A DNA stretch of 51,754 nt, from positions 1-51,754 of the forward strand of contig QYQM01000078.1 of NCBI GenBank assembly GCA_007280905.1, written 5' to 3'. The stretch comes from Porphyromonadaceae bacterium (GTDB lineage Bacteria > Bacteroidota > Bacteroidia > Bacteroidales > UBA12481). A program made the position numbers and the translations under genes. Below, piece after piece: positions 27,466 through 37,700 of the stretch. The notes beneath the pieces were generated by a model. The model was not told where the DNA came from. It worked only from the letters and a program-made list of their open reading frames with translations, and made no database searches. Numbering within the stretch: the stretch's first letter is position 1; each line of letters starts with the position of its first letter.

Positions 27466-28905
27466 ATGGATCCAAAAACAGATAAAGTCACCATCTGGGA
27501 AAAGTCAGCATACGGTATGGGTGATTTGGCATCAAATCTCTTTTACCAAACCTTTACTATGTTTTTACTGTATTACTACACCGATGTATTCGGGATTTCG
27601 GCCGCTGCTGCAGGAACTATGTTTTTGGTTGTTCGTTTGTTAGATACTTTCTATGATCCGATTGTAGGGATACTGGCCGACCGGACAAATTCCAAATACG
27701 GCAAATTCCGTCCATGGATACTCTACACCGTCATACCGTTTGGAGTGTTGGGTGTTTTAACCTTTATCACTCCTGACCTGGTAACAAGCAGCAAATTGGT
27801 TTATGCTTATGTTACGTATACCGCAATGATGTTTGTTTACTCCACGATCAATGTTCCTTATGGAGCTTTGATGGCTGTAATGACATCCAATTCATTGGAA
27901 AGAACCAGCTTGTCGGCTTTTCGTTCTATTTCTGCCTTCCTGGGTGGAATTATTGTACAGGCTTTCACGCTTAAGCTGGTCCATTATTTCGGCCTTATTA
28001 AAGCCAATGCGGATGGTTCTGCCAACGAACAGTTTGGTTTTTCGGCGGCAATGGGTATTTATTCGGTATTAGCCGTTATCCTGTTTCTCACTACATTTTT
28101 AATGTGCAAAGAACGGGTTAAGCCCATATTGGATAAAAAAAGTTCTCTGAAAAAAGATTTGAAAGATCTGTTTACCAATGTGCCCTGGATGATTCTGACC
28201 CTGGTTGGGATAATGACTTGCCTGTATGTGGCCATACGAAACGGATCCATCATTTACTATTTCAAATACTACATCAATAATACGGGTACTGCTGATTTGT
28301 TCGGATTCCAGATCGGGGCAGGAGCCCTTGTCTCAACTTTTATGATTGTAGGCACTGTTTGCAGTATTTTGGGTACCGTGTTGCTGAAACCAATGGCTGC
28401 GTTGATCGGGAAAAAGAGAGTGTACATGGTCTCGATGACTTTAGGTTCTGTTTTAAGTGTCGCCTACTATTTCCTTGATAAGAACCAAATTACAGCCATG
28501 TTTACCTTTCAGGCGCTGTGCAATTTTGCTGTAGGTCCGGCAATGGCTATGATGTGGAGCATGTATGCCGATACCACTGATTTTTCGGAGCTGAAAACAG
28601 GAAGAAGAGCAACAGGGTTAATTTTTTCATCTGCCAATTTTGCTCAAAAGCTAGGCTGGTCAATCGGAGGCGCAATCGCCGGATATCTGCTGGCCTGGTT
28701 TGGCTTTGTCGCCAACACGCCCGTCACTGCCCAAACAGAAAATGGCGTGCGTGTTTTGTTTGCCTTAATGCCTGCCATTTGGAGCGCTATCGCTGTTGTC
28801 GCACTCTTCTTTTATCAGCTGGATGAGAAAAAAGTCATCGAAATCAACCTGAAACTTGCTGATTTAAAGGCCAGTAAATTAGGCTACGTTCCGATTCAGA
28901 AATAA
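27466..28905 (+). CDS. GPH-family sugar:cation symporter (MFS)
   Basis: About 479 residues with roughly twelve membrane helices. The N-terminus carries the glycoside-pentoside-hexuronide signature: SAYGMGDLASN, then VVRLLDTFYDPIVGILADRTNSKYGKFRPW cut across the helix 2/3 loop. GPH carriers (MelB, XylP, UidB relatives) import mono- or disaccharides with Na+ or H+. I place the start at ATG 27466 (MDPKTDKVTIWEK); the frame opens eight codons earlier at a TTG overlapping the GH30 stop. It probably brings the final sugar product of the surrounding hydrolases into the cytoplasm. Confidence 0.9.
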   Translation: MDPKTDKVTIWEKSAYGMGDLASNLFYQTFTMFLLYYYTDVFGISAAAAGTMFLVVRLLDTFYDPIVGILADRTNSKYGKFRPWILYTVIPFGVLGVLTFITPDLVTSSKLVYAYVTYTAMMFVYSTINVPYGALMAVMTSNSLERTSLSAFRSISAFLGGIIVQAFTLKLVHYFGLIKANADGSANEQFGFSAAMGIYSVLAVILFLTTFLMCKERVKPILDKKSSLKKDLKDLFTNVPWMILTLVGIMTCLYVAIRNGSIIYYFKYYINNTGTADLFGFQIGAGALVSTFMIVGTVCSILGTVLLKPMAALIGKKRVYMVSMTLGSVLSVAYYFLDKNQITAMFTFQALCNFAVGPAMAMMWSMYADTTDFSELKTGRRATGLIFSSANFAQKLGWSIGGAIAGYLLAWFGFVANTPVTAQTENGVRVLFALMPAIWSAIAVVALFFYQLDEKKVIEINLKLADLKASKLGYVPIQK

Positions 28906-28938
28906 TCAATTAAACATTAAAGTGCTCAATCCCGACAG

Positions 28939-31482
28939 ATGAAAACAAAAATTATTAAAAGAAGCAGTTTTTGGGGAATCGTTTTTTTGATTCTCCAGCT
29001 TAATACTAATATCGTAGCTCAAAATAATCTTGCAGTTTTCCAACCTGTAAAAAGCATAAAACCTTTAGAAAAAGTAATTCTATGTTGCTCTGCCAATGGC
29101 ATTTTGTTGGTGAAAGATGCAAAAAACAGAGAATACATGAGAACAGCTGCCGACAAAAAAGTAGCAATAACCGTGGCTGGCGCTGCGGGCTGGCACAAAG
29201 CTGTTTTGTTGGATAAATGGGATAATCCGATTGACAGCACCTCTTTTCTTGTTGAAGCAAAAACTAATATTGATGATGGAGGAAAAATTGGAGAAATGTT
29301 TCAACTTTTTCATCACGGGATGTTGGTTGATAACAGCGATGGCTTTAGCCAGGTGAATTGGAATGGCAAAACCTATCGCTTTTTCGTGCCTTGGGTGCTC
29401 GACAATAACAATACCGGTAAAGGCATGAAGTATTTCAGCCCGTATAGTGGCGATATGGTTGATCTCTTTCGCCAAACCCAGAAACCGGACGGAATGATCT
29501 GGAGCTTTGTGAATGCCGATAAAAATGGTTTCTATTACTACGAGACAGCATACGGTCCAATAAATTTTTTCAGAAAAGACCGCGATGCCTGGTTTGTACG
29601 TCAACCGGTGGAGAATCATGTGGAATACAATTTTGTAAATATGATGTATCAGCACTGGAAAGCCAGCGGCGACAATGCCTGGATGAAAACAAATTTAGAG
29701 TGTGCTTCCCGTGCGCTCGATTATTGTGTTACAGATACCATTCGCTGGTCGAAACGCTTCGAATTGCTGAAACGGCCCTACTGCATTGATTCGTGGGACT
29801 TTCAGGTAGATGATGAATATACGCCAGCCACACCTATCAGCCCAACAATGGTTGTTGTACCCGAGAAAACCAAATACGGAATATTTTTCGGCGATAATAC
29901 CGGATATTTTGATGCCTGCAACCAATTGGCTGATATGCTTGAATTTGCAGGGCAACATGATAAAGCAAAAAACTACCGTGATCGTGCCAGCGATATTCTG
30001 AAGCGTTTAACTGCATTGGCCTGGAACGGAAAATTCTTCACACACTTTATTGATGAAGACCCAACAGTTAAGAGAAATCTTGGAGTTGATGAAAAGTCAC
30101 AAATAGCGCAGGGGAATATGTATTCGATTAATCGGGGCCTTTCGCATGAAATGAGTATCGCGATCATTAAAACCTACCTCAACCTGAAAGAAAACCTGCC
30201 CGTTGGTTCACCCGGCGAATGGTATGCGATTTATCCGCCCTTCGAAAGAGGATTTGGCCCGCATAACGAAAAATGGCAATATATGAATGGAGGCGTAGCC
30301 GGGCATGCTGCCGGAGAACTTGCCCGCGGTGCCTATGAAAATGGGTATGAAAATTATGCTTCGGATATTCTAAATCGCTTAACCAATCTTGGAAAGCAAA
30401 CTGGAAATCGAGTATGGTTTTCGTTTACCGGTTCAATTCCTCCACCTCCGCCAGCAGCTAATTTCAAAGCTGTCGATATTTCAGGCATTGCCAACATGGA
30501 TATCTGGGACAAAGGTGGAAAAGGAACGTTTCCATGGATGAATGATAGTCGCGCAGGAAATGATATGCGCGGACTGCCAACAGGCCCGAAGGTTTTTCAA
30601 AACATCCCGTTCACGGTTCTTGATCCTGGAAAAAATCAAAGGCGTGTGGCCATAGCCTTGTCCGTAAAACCCGGCTTTCCGGAAAAAGTTGAAGTTCTGG
30701 TCAACGACATAGCAGCCGCAATCTATCTTTTACATTCCTCATCTGACAACATGCCGGCAACCATTGCAGGTGCCGTTACCTTTCAGTATGCCGATGGTAC
30801 GAGTCATTCGCAATACCTTAAGAAAGGGGATGATATCACTAACTGGTGGTTTTCCGACCTGGAAAATGATCATGCAGGAGTTGCCTGGTCGGGACCAAAT
30901 CCTGTCAGTGCAAAAGTCGGCGTTTGCCGGGCTGCTGTCATCAATCCGAATCCATCAAAAAAAATTGCAAAACTCATTTTTCATGCACCACTCGAAGGTG
31001 GAATTTATGCCTTGCTTGGTATTACCCTGGCCGATCGTGTTCCATACGTGAAACCGAAAGTTGAATCCTTTGGCGGTCCCGACAACTGGGCAGCAGCAAA
31101 TGCAATGGCAGCATTGGTTGAAGGATTAGCTGGAGTCAAGGATAATGGTCTTGCTTATAGCCATGTCGCTCTTTCACCAAGGTGGACTTCATCAGGCACT
31201 GATTCCGTAAATGTTACCGTTCATTATCCGGCTTCAAACTGTTATGTGGCTTATCAATATCAACATTTTCCTCAAAAAAAGGAAATACTGATAACTCTGA
31301 CCGGGAGCGGCGAAGATATTGACATGCACTTGCTTCTGCCCGAAGGCACAACATCTGTAAACTCAGTAGCTTCGGGCGGTAAGGCTGTACATTTTGCAAC
31401 TTCCAAAATGGAGAACTCGCAATATGTTGATTTCAAATTAGATCTGCCTAAGGCAATAGATGTTATGATCAAGTACAATTAA
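28939..31482 (+). CDS. Six-hairpin glycosidase-like protein, family unassigned
   Basis: An 847-residue exported protein (signal peptide about 1-27, ending NIVAQ). A beta-rich N-terminal domain (about 28-115) is followed by an (alpha/alpha)6-toroid-like region (about 115-500) with the aromatic- and acid-rich motifs WSFVNADKNGFYYYETAYG, KRPYCIDSWDFQVDDEY and HNEKWQYMNGGVAGHAAGELA. An inserted beta-sandwich (about 515-690; FQNIPFTVLDP, VALS-like KVEVLVND) resembles the small sandwich found next to such toroids, and a C-terminal beta domain closes the protein. The layout suits a glycoside hydrolase or lyase of the six-hairpin superfamily (as in GH63, GH65, GH78, GH105), but no family signature was recognised. 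Likely acids are in the IDSWDF and HNEKW motifs. Confidence 0.6.
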   Translation: MKTKIIKRSSFWGIVFLILQLNTNIVAQNNLAVFQPVKSIKPLEKVILCCSANGILLVKDAKNREYMRTAADKKVAITVAGAAGWHKAVLLDKWDNPIDSTSFLVEAKTNIDDGGKIGEMFQLFHHGMLVDNSDGFSQVNWNGKTYRFFVPWVLDNNNTGKGMKYFSPYSGDMVDLFRQTQKPDGMIWSFVNADKNGFYYYETAYGPINFFRKDRDAWFVRQPVENHVEYNFVNMMYQHWKASGDNAWMKTNLECASRALDYCVTDTIRWSKRFELLKRPYCIDSWDFQVDDEYTPATPISPTMVVVPEKTKYGIFFGDNTGYFDACNQLADMLEFAGQHDKAKNYRDRASDILKRLTALAWNGKFFTHFIDEDPTVKRNLGVDEKSQIAQGNMYSINRGLSHEMSIAIIKTYLNLKENLPVGSPGEWYAIYPPFERGFGPHNEKWQYMNGGVAGHAAGELARGAYENGYENYASDILNRLTNLGKQTGNRVWFSFTGSIPPPPPAANFKAVDISGIANMDIWDKGGKGTFPWMNDSRAGNDMRGLPTGPKVFQNIPFTVLDPGKNQRRVAIALSVKPGFPEKVEVLVNDIAAAIYLLHSSSDNMPATIAGAVTFQYADGTSHSQYLKKGDDITNWWFSDLENDHAGVAWSGPNPVSAKVGVCRAAVINPNPSKKIAKLIFHAPLEGGIYALLGITLADRVPYVKPKVESFGGPDNWAAANAMAALVEGLAGVKDNGLAYSHVALSPRWTSSGTDSVNVTVHYPASNCYVAYQYQHFPQKKEILITLTGSGEDIDMHLLLPEGTTSVNSVASGGKAVHFATSKMENSQYVDFKLDLPKAIDVMIKYN

Positions 31483-31510
31483 AAACCTTCAAACTTAACA
31501 AATAAAAAAA

Positions 31511-32848
31511 ATGAAATATAGATTATTTTATTTAGCAATTTTATTTGTATTAATTTTATGTAAATCAAAAATAAATGATGATACCGAATGGATAAGATTT
31601 GATAACACGTGGAGTTCACCTTACAGGGTCAGTACAAAATACTGTCACCAACTGGTAAACGAAAACGGCCAATATCTTTATATCCTGAATAAAACAGCAT
31701 GGACATATTTTGTTTGTGAATATCCTGAAAAAGTAATCGAAAATGCAAAAAAACATGGAGTAAATGTTATAAGGGTTTGTTTGGAGGGAACCCCCTACGA
31801 TAAAGAACTCGGATATGATTTATGGCCTTGGCAAGGATCCAGAAAAAATCCCGACTATAACAATTTTAAATCGGACTATTGGAACGAAGTTGAACAAAGA
31901 ATCAGACTTGCCGGGGAACACGGAATAGGAATAGATTTAGTTCTGTACTTCGATTTAGTGCCTTCAATTGCAGATATTGCTGTTCAAAAAAAATATTGGG
32001 AAACGATCATTAATCGTTTGTCAAAATACAGTAATATCCTGGCATGGGAAATCATGAATGAAGAAACTTCCAATGAAGCTTTTCAGGATAGTACTGGTAA
32101 TTACTTCAAAGCAAATGATCCTTTTCAGCACCTTGTCATTTCATCTGACGGAACTACAGAAGATGCACTCTGGCCGCACAAAAACTGGATGGACATGGCA
32201 ATCGTTCATACGTGTACAGGCAATCAGGAAAAATTTGATTTGGAGGATTGGTATTTAAATATTGCGAAAAACACGAGGCAATATGGTAAGCCGGCATTCA
32301 ATAATGAATCGGGAAGAGAGATCCGGCATAAAAACGATGACCCTGTGCATAGGAGAAAGCAAGCCTGGCTGTTTTCCAATTCCGGTTGTTTCTGGACATG
32401 GCATTCCTGGGATGGATGTGAAGGTATTAATGATACAACCTATTTTGCCAGTGGCTGGGAATACTTAAAACCCATGAAAACATACCATGAATCTATTCCT
32501 TTTTGTACACTGGAGCAGAATAATACTGTATGTACAACACGTGATAATGAATTAGTTTTTGCAACCCTGTCATCGCCTGACCGGGAATTATCTGTAATGT
32601 ATTGTTGTACAAGAAAAACATCACAAAACGTTCAGAAAAGCGAGGCATATGTCAGAATAAAAGATGGAATTTATCAAATCAGCTTTATCAATCCATCTAA
32701 CTTAGTACCAATCAGTGAAATGGAATTTAAATCAGATGGACTGCGAAACGAACATGAAATCTCATTACCAGATTTTCAAGATGACCTGCTTGTTGAGATA
32801 AAAGAAAAAGTGGCAAAGGATAAAACATTAATTGATGGGACTTTGTAA
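31511..32848 (+). CDS. GH-A clan TIM-barrel glycoside hydrolase (GH5/DUF4038-like)
   Basis: A 445-residue exported protein with a short hydrophobic leader ending LILC; the cysteine lacks a small residue at -1, so lipidation is doubtful. The barrel shows VNVIRVCLEG (strand near 80), GIGIDLVLYFDLVP, and the clan GH-A pair: acid/base E184 in AWEIMNEET and probable nucleophile E266 in PAFNNESG. A conserved WTWHSWDG lies after strand 8, and a C-terminal beta domain of about 100 residues follows. The start region (ENGQYLYILNKTAWTYF) recalls DUF4038/apiosidase-like proteins, while the NE motif is closer to GH5. Substrate is not assignable. It is 28 bp from the upstream gene, so co-transcribed. Confidence 0.65.
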   Translation: MKYRLFYLAILFVLILCKSKINDDTEWIRFDNTWSSPYRVSTKYCHQLVNENGQYLYILNKTAWTYFVCEYPEKVIENAKKHGVNVIRVCLEGTPYDKELGYDLWPWQGSRKNPDYNNFKSDYWNEVEQRIRLAGEHGIGIDLVLYFDLVPSIADIAVQKKYWETIINRLSKYSNILAWEIMNEETSNEAFQDSTGNYFKANDPFQHLVISSDGTTEDALWPHKNWMDMAIVHTCTGNQEKFDLEDWYLNIAKNTRQYGKPAFNNESGREIRHKNDDPVHRRKQAWLFSNSGCFWTWHSWDGCEGINDTTYFASGWEYLKPMKTYHESIPFCTLEQNNTVCTTRDNELVFATLSSPDRELSVMYCCTRKTSQNVQKSEAYVRIKDGIYQISFINPSNLVPISEMEFKSDGLRNEHEISLPDFQDDLLVEIKEKVAKDKTLIDGTL

Positions 32849-33015
32849 AAAGCAGTAATGAAAAATAAATAAGATGAAAAATTTGTTTTTACCAACTTAC
32901 ACCATTGCCACGAGATAAAATATGGTTACTGTAAAGAAGAAATCAAATCTTTTGAGTTATTAATGAAGTTATTAATGGAATCCTCTGAATACCTAATAAT
33001 TAATCATTTCCAAGC

Positions 33016-33945
33016 ATGAAAATATTTCACAAATTACTGCTTGTAGTCCTATTTGCTCACTGTTTAACAAGTTATGGACAGGATTACATTTTGCCTTTGT
33101 ATACCGGAACCATTCCCAACTCAAAGTACACCGGAGCACAGGAAAAGATTGAGAAAAAAGACATCATACTGATCAGTAATGTACAGAAGCCTGATATTGC
33201 GGTTTACCTGCCCAGTAAACGTTTTGCATTCGGACAAGCCGTAATAATCTGTCCCGGTGGAGGATATTGGGTACTGGCTTACGATCTCGAGGGAACAGAT
33301 ATTGCCCGGTATTTCAATTCGATCGGAGTGGCTGCCGTGGTTTTGAAATACCGTTTGCCAACCTATGGAAACTGCATTGAGCCTCACAGAGCACCTTTGA
33401 TGGATGCCCAGCGTGCTATGCGCTTGGTCCGACAACATGCTGGAGAATGGAACATTGATCCTGAAAAAATTGGCATCATGGGTTTCTCGGCCGGCGGACA
33501 CCTGGCTTCAACGCTGGCAACACATTTTGATTATGGGAATAAAACTGCAGTCGATTCGGTTGAAAGACAAAGCTGTCGCCCTGATTTTATGATTTTGATG
33601 TATCCCGTGATTTCATTTGTTGATTCCTGCTCGCATCCGGGTTCGCATGAAGCCTTACTGGGTAAGAATCCGGGTAAAGAACTACTAATCAATTACTCCA
33701 ATGAGTTTCAGGTTCGCGATGACACCCCTCCCGCTTTTTTTGTCCACGCCGATAATGATTCCGGTGTTCCGGTTGAAAACACCTTACTATTTTATAAAGC
33801 CTTGCGCAAGAAGAAGATACCGGCCGAATTGCATATTTTATCCGAAGGTGAGCATGGTTTCGGGTTGGGAATTAACAATGAGCATGTTGCTTCGTGGACC
33901 AATAATTTAAAGTTGTGGCTTAGTTGGTTGAATATGAAAAAGTGA
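33016..33945 (+). CDS. Alpha/beta-hydrolase, carbohydrate (acetyl) esterase-like
   Basis: A 309-residue exported hydrolase (signal peptide about 1-21, ending LTSYGQ). The oxyanion motif is CPGGGY near 76; the nucleophile elbow is GFSAGGH with S158; D248 (HADNDSGVP) and H280 (GEHGFG) complete the triad. This set is characteristic of BD-FAE/acetyl-xylan-esterase-like enzymes found in PULs, which remove acetyl or similar esters from hemicellulose or pectin so that glycosidases can work. It stands between the GH-A enzyme and an aldolase gene. The upstream 167-bp gap shows no gene and only A/T-rich DNA with a GTTATTAATG direct repeat. Confidence 0.8.
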   Translation: MKIFHKLLLVVLFAHCLTSYGQDYILPLYTGTIPNSKYTGAQEKIEKKDIILISNVQKPDIAVYLPSKRFAFGQAVIICPGGGYWVLAYDLEGTDIARYFNSIGVAAVVLKYRLPTYGNCIEPHRAPLMDAQRAMRLVRQHAGEWNIDPEKIGIMGFSAGGHLASTLATHFDYGNKTAVDSVERQSCRPDFMILMYPVISFVDSCSHPGSHEALLGKNPGKELLINYSNEFQVRDDTPPAFFVHADNDSGVPVENTLLFYKALRKKKIPAELHILSEGEHGFGLGINNEHVASWTNNLKLWLSWLNMKK

Positions 33946-33964
33946 ATAAAATATAATTAATGCT

Positions 33965-34684
33965 ATGAGTACAATTAGAGAAATTGCCAAGATGATTGAT
34001 CACTCAATCCTGAGTCCGCTTTACACCGATGAAGATTTAATTAAAGAATGTGCAATTGCAAAACAGTATGATGTGGCTTCGGTTTGTGTAAAGCCGTATG
34101 CAGTGAAACTAGCTGTTGAACAGTTAAAAGGTTCAGATGTATTGGTTGGTTGTGTTATTGGTTTTCCAGCCGGAAATAGTGCTATAACTGTAAAAGCATT
34201 CGAAACAGAACAGGCTTGCAAGGACGGTGCTGTTGAAATTGATATGGTAATAAATATTGGAAAAGCATTACAGGAAGATTGGATTTATCTTGAAGAAGAA
34301 ATAAAATCAGTTGTCGACACTGCACACAAATACAACTCTATTACCAAAGTTATTTTCGAGACAGACTATATAACTAAAGATCAGCATAAAATTAAGTTAT
34401 GCGAAATTTGTTCAAAAGCAGGAGCAGAGTTTGTTAAAACGTCTACGGGATTTGGCTTTGTGAAAGGCGCTGATGGGAAATTCTCCTATACCGGTGCTAC
34501 TGCCCACGATTTGGCATTGATGCGTAAATATTCCGCTCCCAATGTTCGGGTAAAAGCATCAGGTGGGGTACGTACACTTTCAGACCTTTTAAAATTCAAG
34601 GAAATTGGCATATCACGTTGTGGTGCTACTGCCACCGCTGCGATGCTGGAAGAAGCAAAAAAATTATTTGGCGCATCCGTTTGA
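33965..34684 (+). CDS. deoC: Deoxyribose-phosphate aldolase
   Basis: A 239-residue cytoplasmic class I aldolase with no signal peptide, unlike all its neighbours except the GPH carrier. The Schiff-base lysine is K158 in FVKTSTGF and the second active-site lysine K197 in VRVKASGG; KMIDHSILSP and EIDMVIN are also DeoC-typical. It reversibly splits 2-deoxy-D-ribose-5-phosphate into acetaldehyde and glyceraldehyde-3-phosphate. It begins 19 bp after the esterase gene. A nucleoside enzyme in a glycan locus is unusual: it may handle a deoxy-sugar phosphate released from the glycan, or simply be hitch-hiking. Family assignment is firm; the PUL role is not. Confidence 0.93.
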   Translation: MSTIREIAKMIDHSILSPLYTDEDLIKECAIAKQYDVASVCVKPYAVKLAVEQLKGSDVLVGCVIGFPAGNSAITVKAFETEQACKDGAVEIDMVINIGKALQEDWIYLEEEIKSVVDTAHKYNSITKVIFETDYITKDQHKIKLCEICSKAGAEFVKTSTGFGFVKGADGKFSYTGATAHDLALMRKYSAPNVRVKASGGVRTLSDLLKFKEIGISRCGATATAAMLEEAKKLFGASV

Positions 34685-34726
34685 TGAAACACTTTTTGGG
34701 TAAAAAAACTTCTAACTGCAAGAAAG

Positions 34727-37700
34727 ATGAAATTGATAAATAAGCTTGTCTACCTCATCCCTTTTCTTTTTTTTTCAATTTCATCCTATTCACAGGATGT
34801 AAATTGGACCGCACATTGGATCATACATCCAACTGTGCAGCCTCAACAACATGCCGTTATACTCTTCCGAAAAAGTTTTGAACTTTGGGCGAAACCTGAA
34901 AAATTTGTGGTTCATGTTTCGGCTGATAATCATTATCGTCTTTTTGTAAATGGCAGCTATATTTCCCGCGGTCCGGCCAGAGGGGATATATCGCATTGGT
35001 TTTACGAAACCATCGATATTGCCGGATACCTTCAGGCCGGAGAAAATACCATCGCTGCCGAAGTTGTCAACTGGGGGCCCAAGCGCTCATTCACCTTCTT
35101 TTCGCAAATGTCCTCTTTTATCATGCAGGGCCATTCGGATGCTGAGAAAGTTGTTAATACTGTTGGCGGAAGCTGGAAGTGTATGCAGAATCTTGCCTGC
35201 AACCCTAAGATGGTGGATTGGATGACCGACCGCAGCACGATCGATTTTGGCTTATATGTTGGTAATCCGACGGACAGTATTCGCGCCGATTTGTATCCCT
35301 GGGGCTGGGAAAAAACCGACTTCGACGATACAGTCTGGCTTCCGGCCTCCTGGGGTGATCTGGCCGGAGGGCGCGATCAGCAAGGCGGGGGCGGTATCCT
35401 GTTTGGCGGCGGAAAACTGCTCATCCCAAGAAGAACCGGATTGTTGAAAGAGACCAAAGTGCCATTTTCCGGTATCCGCAGAGCAACCGGTATCGAAATC
35501 AATGATAATTTTCTGAAAGGGATTGGAAGCCTGACTATTCCAGCCAACAAGAATATCAGCATCCTGATTGATCAGACCGAAGAAACGATGGGATATCCCG
35601 AAATGACTGTCAGCGGAGGAAAGGATGCCCGCATTCAGGTGATGTATGCCGAAAACCTCATCGTAAAAACCAAAGCGCCCAAAGGAAACCGCAACAACAT
35701 TGAGGGCAAAAGAATGGTTGGATTGAAAGATGTGTTCCTCCCTGACGGCGGCAAAAACCGCTTGTTTAAGCCGACGTATATCCGTGCATTCCGTTTTATT
35801 CAACTGGACATTGAAACCCGCGGCGAACCGCTGGTCATTGAGAATTACACCCATGTAGCCTGTACTGCCCCAATTGAACTGAAGGCCAGATTTGAAACCA
35901 ACAATTCTTTAGCAGACTGGATGATGCAGGCAGGATGGCGGACCATCAGCATTTGCGCGCAGGACATGCTTCTTTCGGATGCTGCCTACGAACAAATGCA
36001 ATACACTGGCGATTCCCGGGTGCACAACCTTTCGCTGCTAACCCTTTCGGGCGACGACCGCTTAACCCGCAATGCACTGATCCAGTTCGATCAATCGCGC
36101 ATTCCGGAAGGCCTCACCTACGCTTGCTATCCCAATCCGTTCCACCTCATCATTCCTTCCTACTCACTGATCTGGATCGATCAGGTACATGATTATATGC
36201 TCTGGAAAGACGACAAAGCGTTTATTTCCGGATTTGAACTTGGTATTTACAGTGTACTCGACTGGTTCGAAAAACGCATTCAACCCAATGGTTTGCTCGG
36301 CAAGATAGATTGGTGGGGCGCTCTGGCCTGGCCCCGACATTACAAAAACGGAGAATCGCCAACCGTGTACGAAGGGAATAACACGCTGTACTCGCTGCAT
36401 TATGCTTATACACTTCGCCATGCAGCCGATATTTTTGAATATCTCGGAAAAAATGCACAAGCCCGTGAGTATCGCAGCAGAGCTGATCAGATTTGTACAG
36501 CCGTTAATTCGTTTTGTATAAATAATGACGGATTTTACACTGAATCCCCTGATAATAAAAAGATTAGTCAGATTACAAACCTGTTAGCCATACTGGCAGA
36601 AGCAGCCACTGGGGATGAAGCCAGACAACTGATGAAACAACTGCTTGAACCGAAAGACTGGTTTGGCCAGGTCGATCTCTTCCTGCATCTTTACCTGTTC
36701 GAAGCCCTGAATAAAACGGGTTTACAGGAGTATTTTATGCAGGAGACTTCAGAGTGGCAGCTGATGATGGACCGCGCCTTAACCACATTTGTCGAGGTTC
36801 CGCTGGAATGGGGCGAAGAAAATCAGCGTTCCGAATGTCACCCGTGGAGCAGTGCCCCGAATTACTTTTTCTTCCGGACGGTGTGCGGCATAAACCCTCT
36901 ATCTGCCGGTCACAAAACGGTGGAAATCGCTCCTGCCTTTGGTGAGCTGACCCAAATCAAGGCTGTATATCCGCATCATTCGGGGAACATCGAACTTGAC
37001 CTGAAACGCACCGGTACTAAGGTTGAAGGCACTGCCACTGTTCCAGCTGGCATGCAGGCTAATTTTGTTTGGGGAGACCAGAGAATAGACTTGAAAGAAG
37101 GAAAACAGACTGTAAGACTCGAGGGAAATAGGCAGCAACCGTTGATTAAGCGGTTCTTTGCTGAAGGCAGTTTCTGGAACCAACCTCTGGGTGATAATTT
37201 AGAAATTGATCCTCAGAGCGACTATTATATCAGTTTGCTTAAAAAGGACCATAGCCACCAGAATTTCGGCATCAATTTAAACAACTACACCATTCCGATT
37301 TATGAGGTTGACAGCACTGTTCCTCTTATTAAGGTTGGAAATCATCCGGGTTTCAATTTCCGCCACCATCCTGATTTTGACAAGATCGGCGTGCCCATCC
37401 CGCCCGGTTTCAAACCCTCCCCGGGAAGTGATCAGCATGCAACTATCATCGATTGGAAACGGAAGCTTGCCTGGGACATGTTTCTTGCCGATACAGACAG
37501 CACAGGTCATTGGGTTTCCTGTACCGGTGTGATTGTTCCCCTGGATGGTTCGGGGGTTTTCAATAAAACTGACTTTGCCGTTAAGGATGATGAATCCATT
37601 CATCAATATGGCCCCAGCCGTGCGGCCGGTGTGCCTTCGTTTGCCGGCACGATCATGTATGATGAAATTATGGCCGGTGAAATCAGGCACAAACTGAGTT

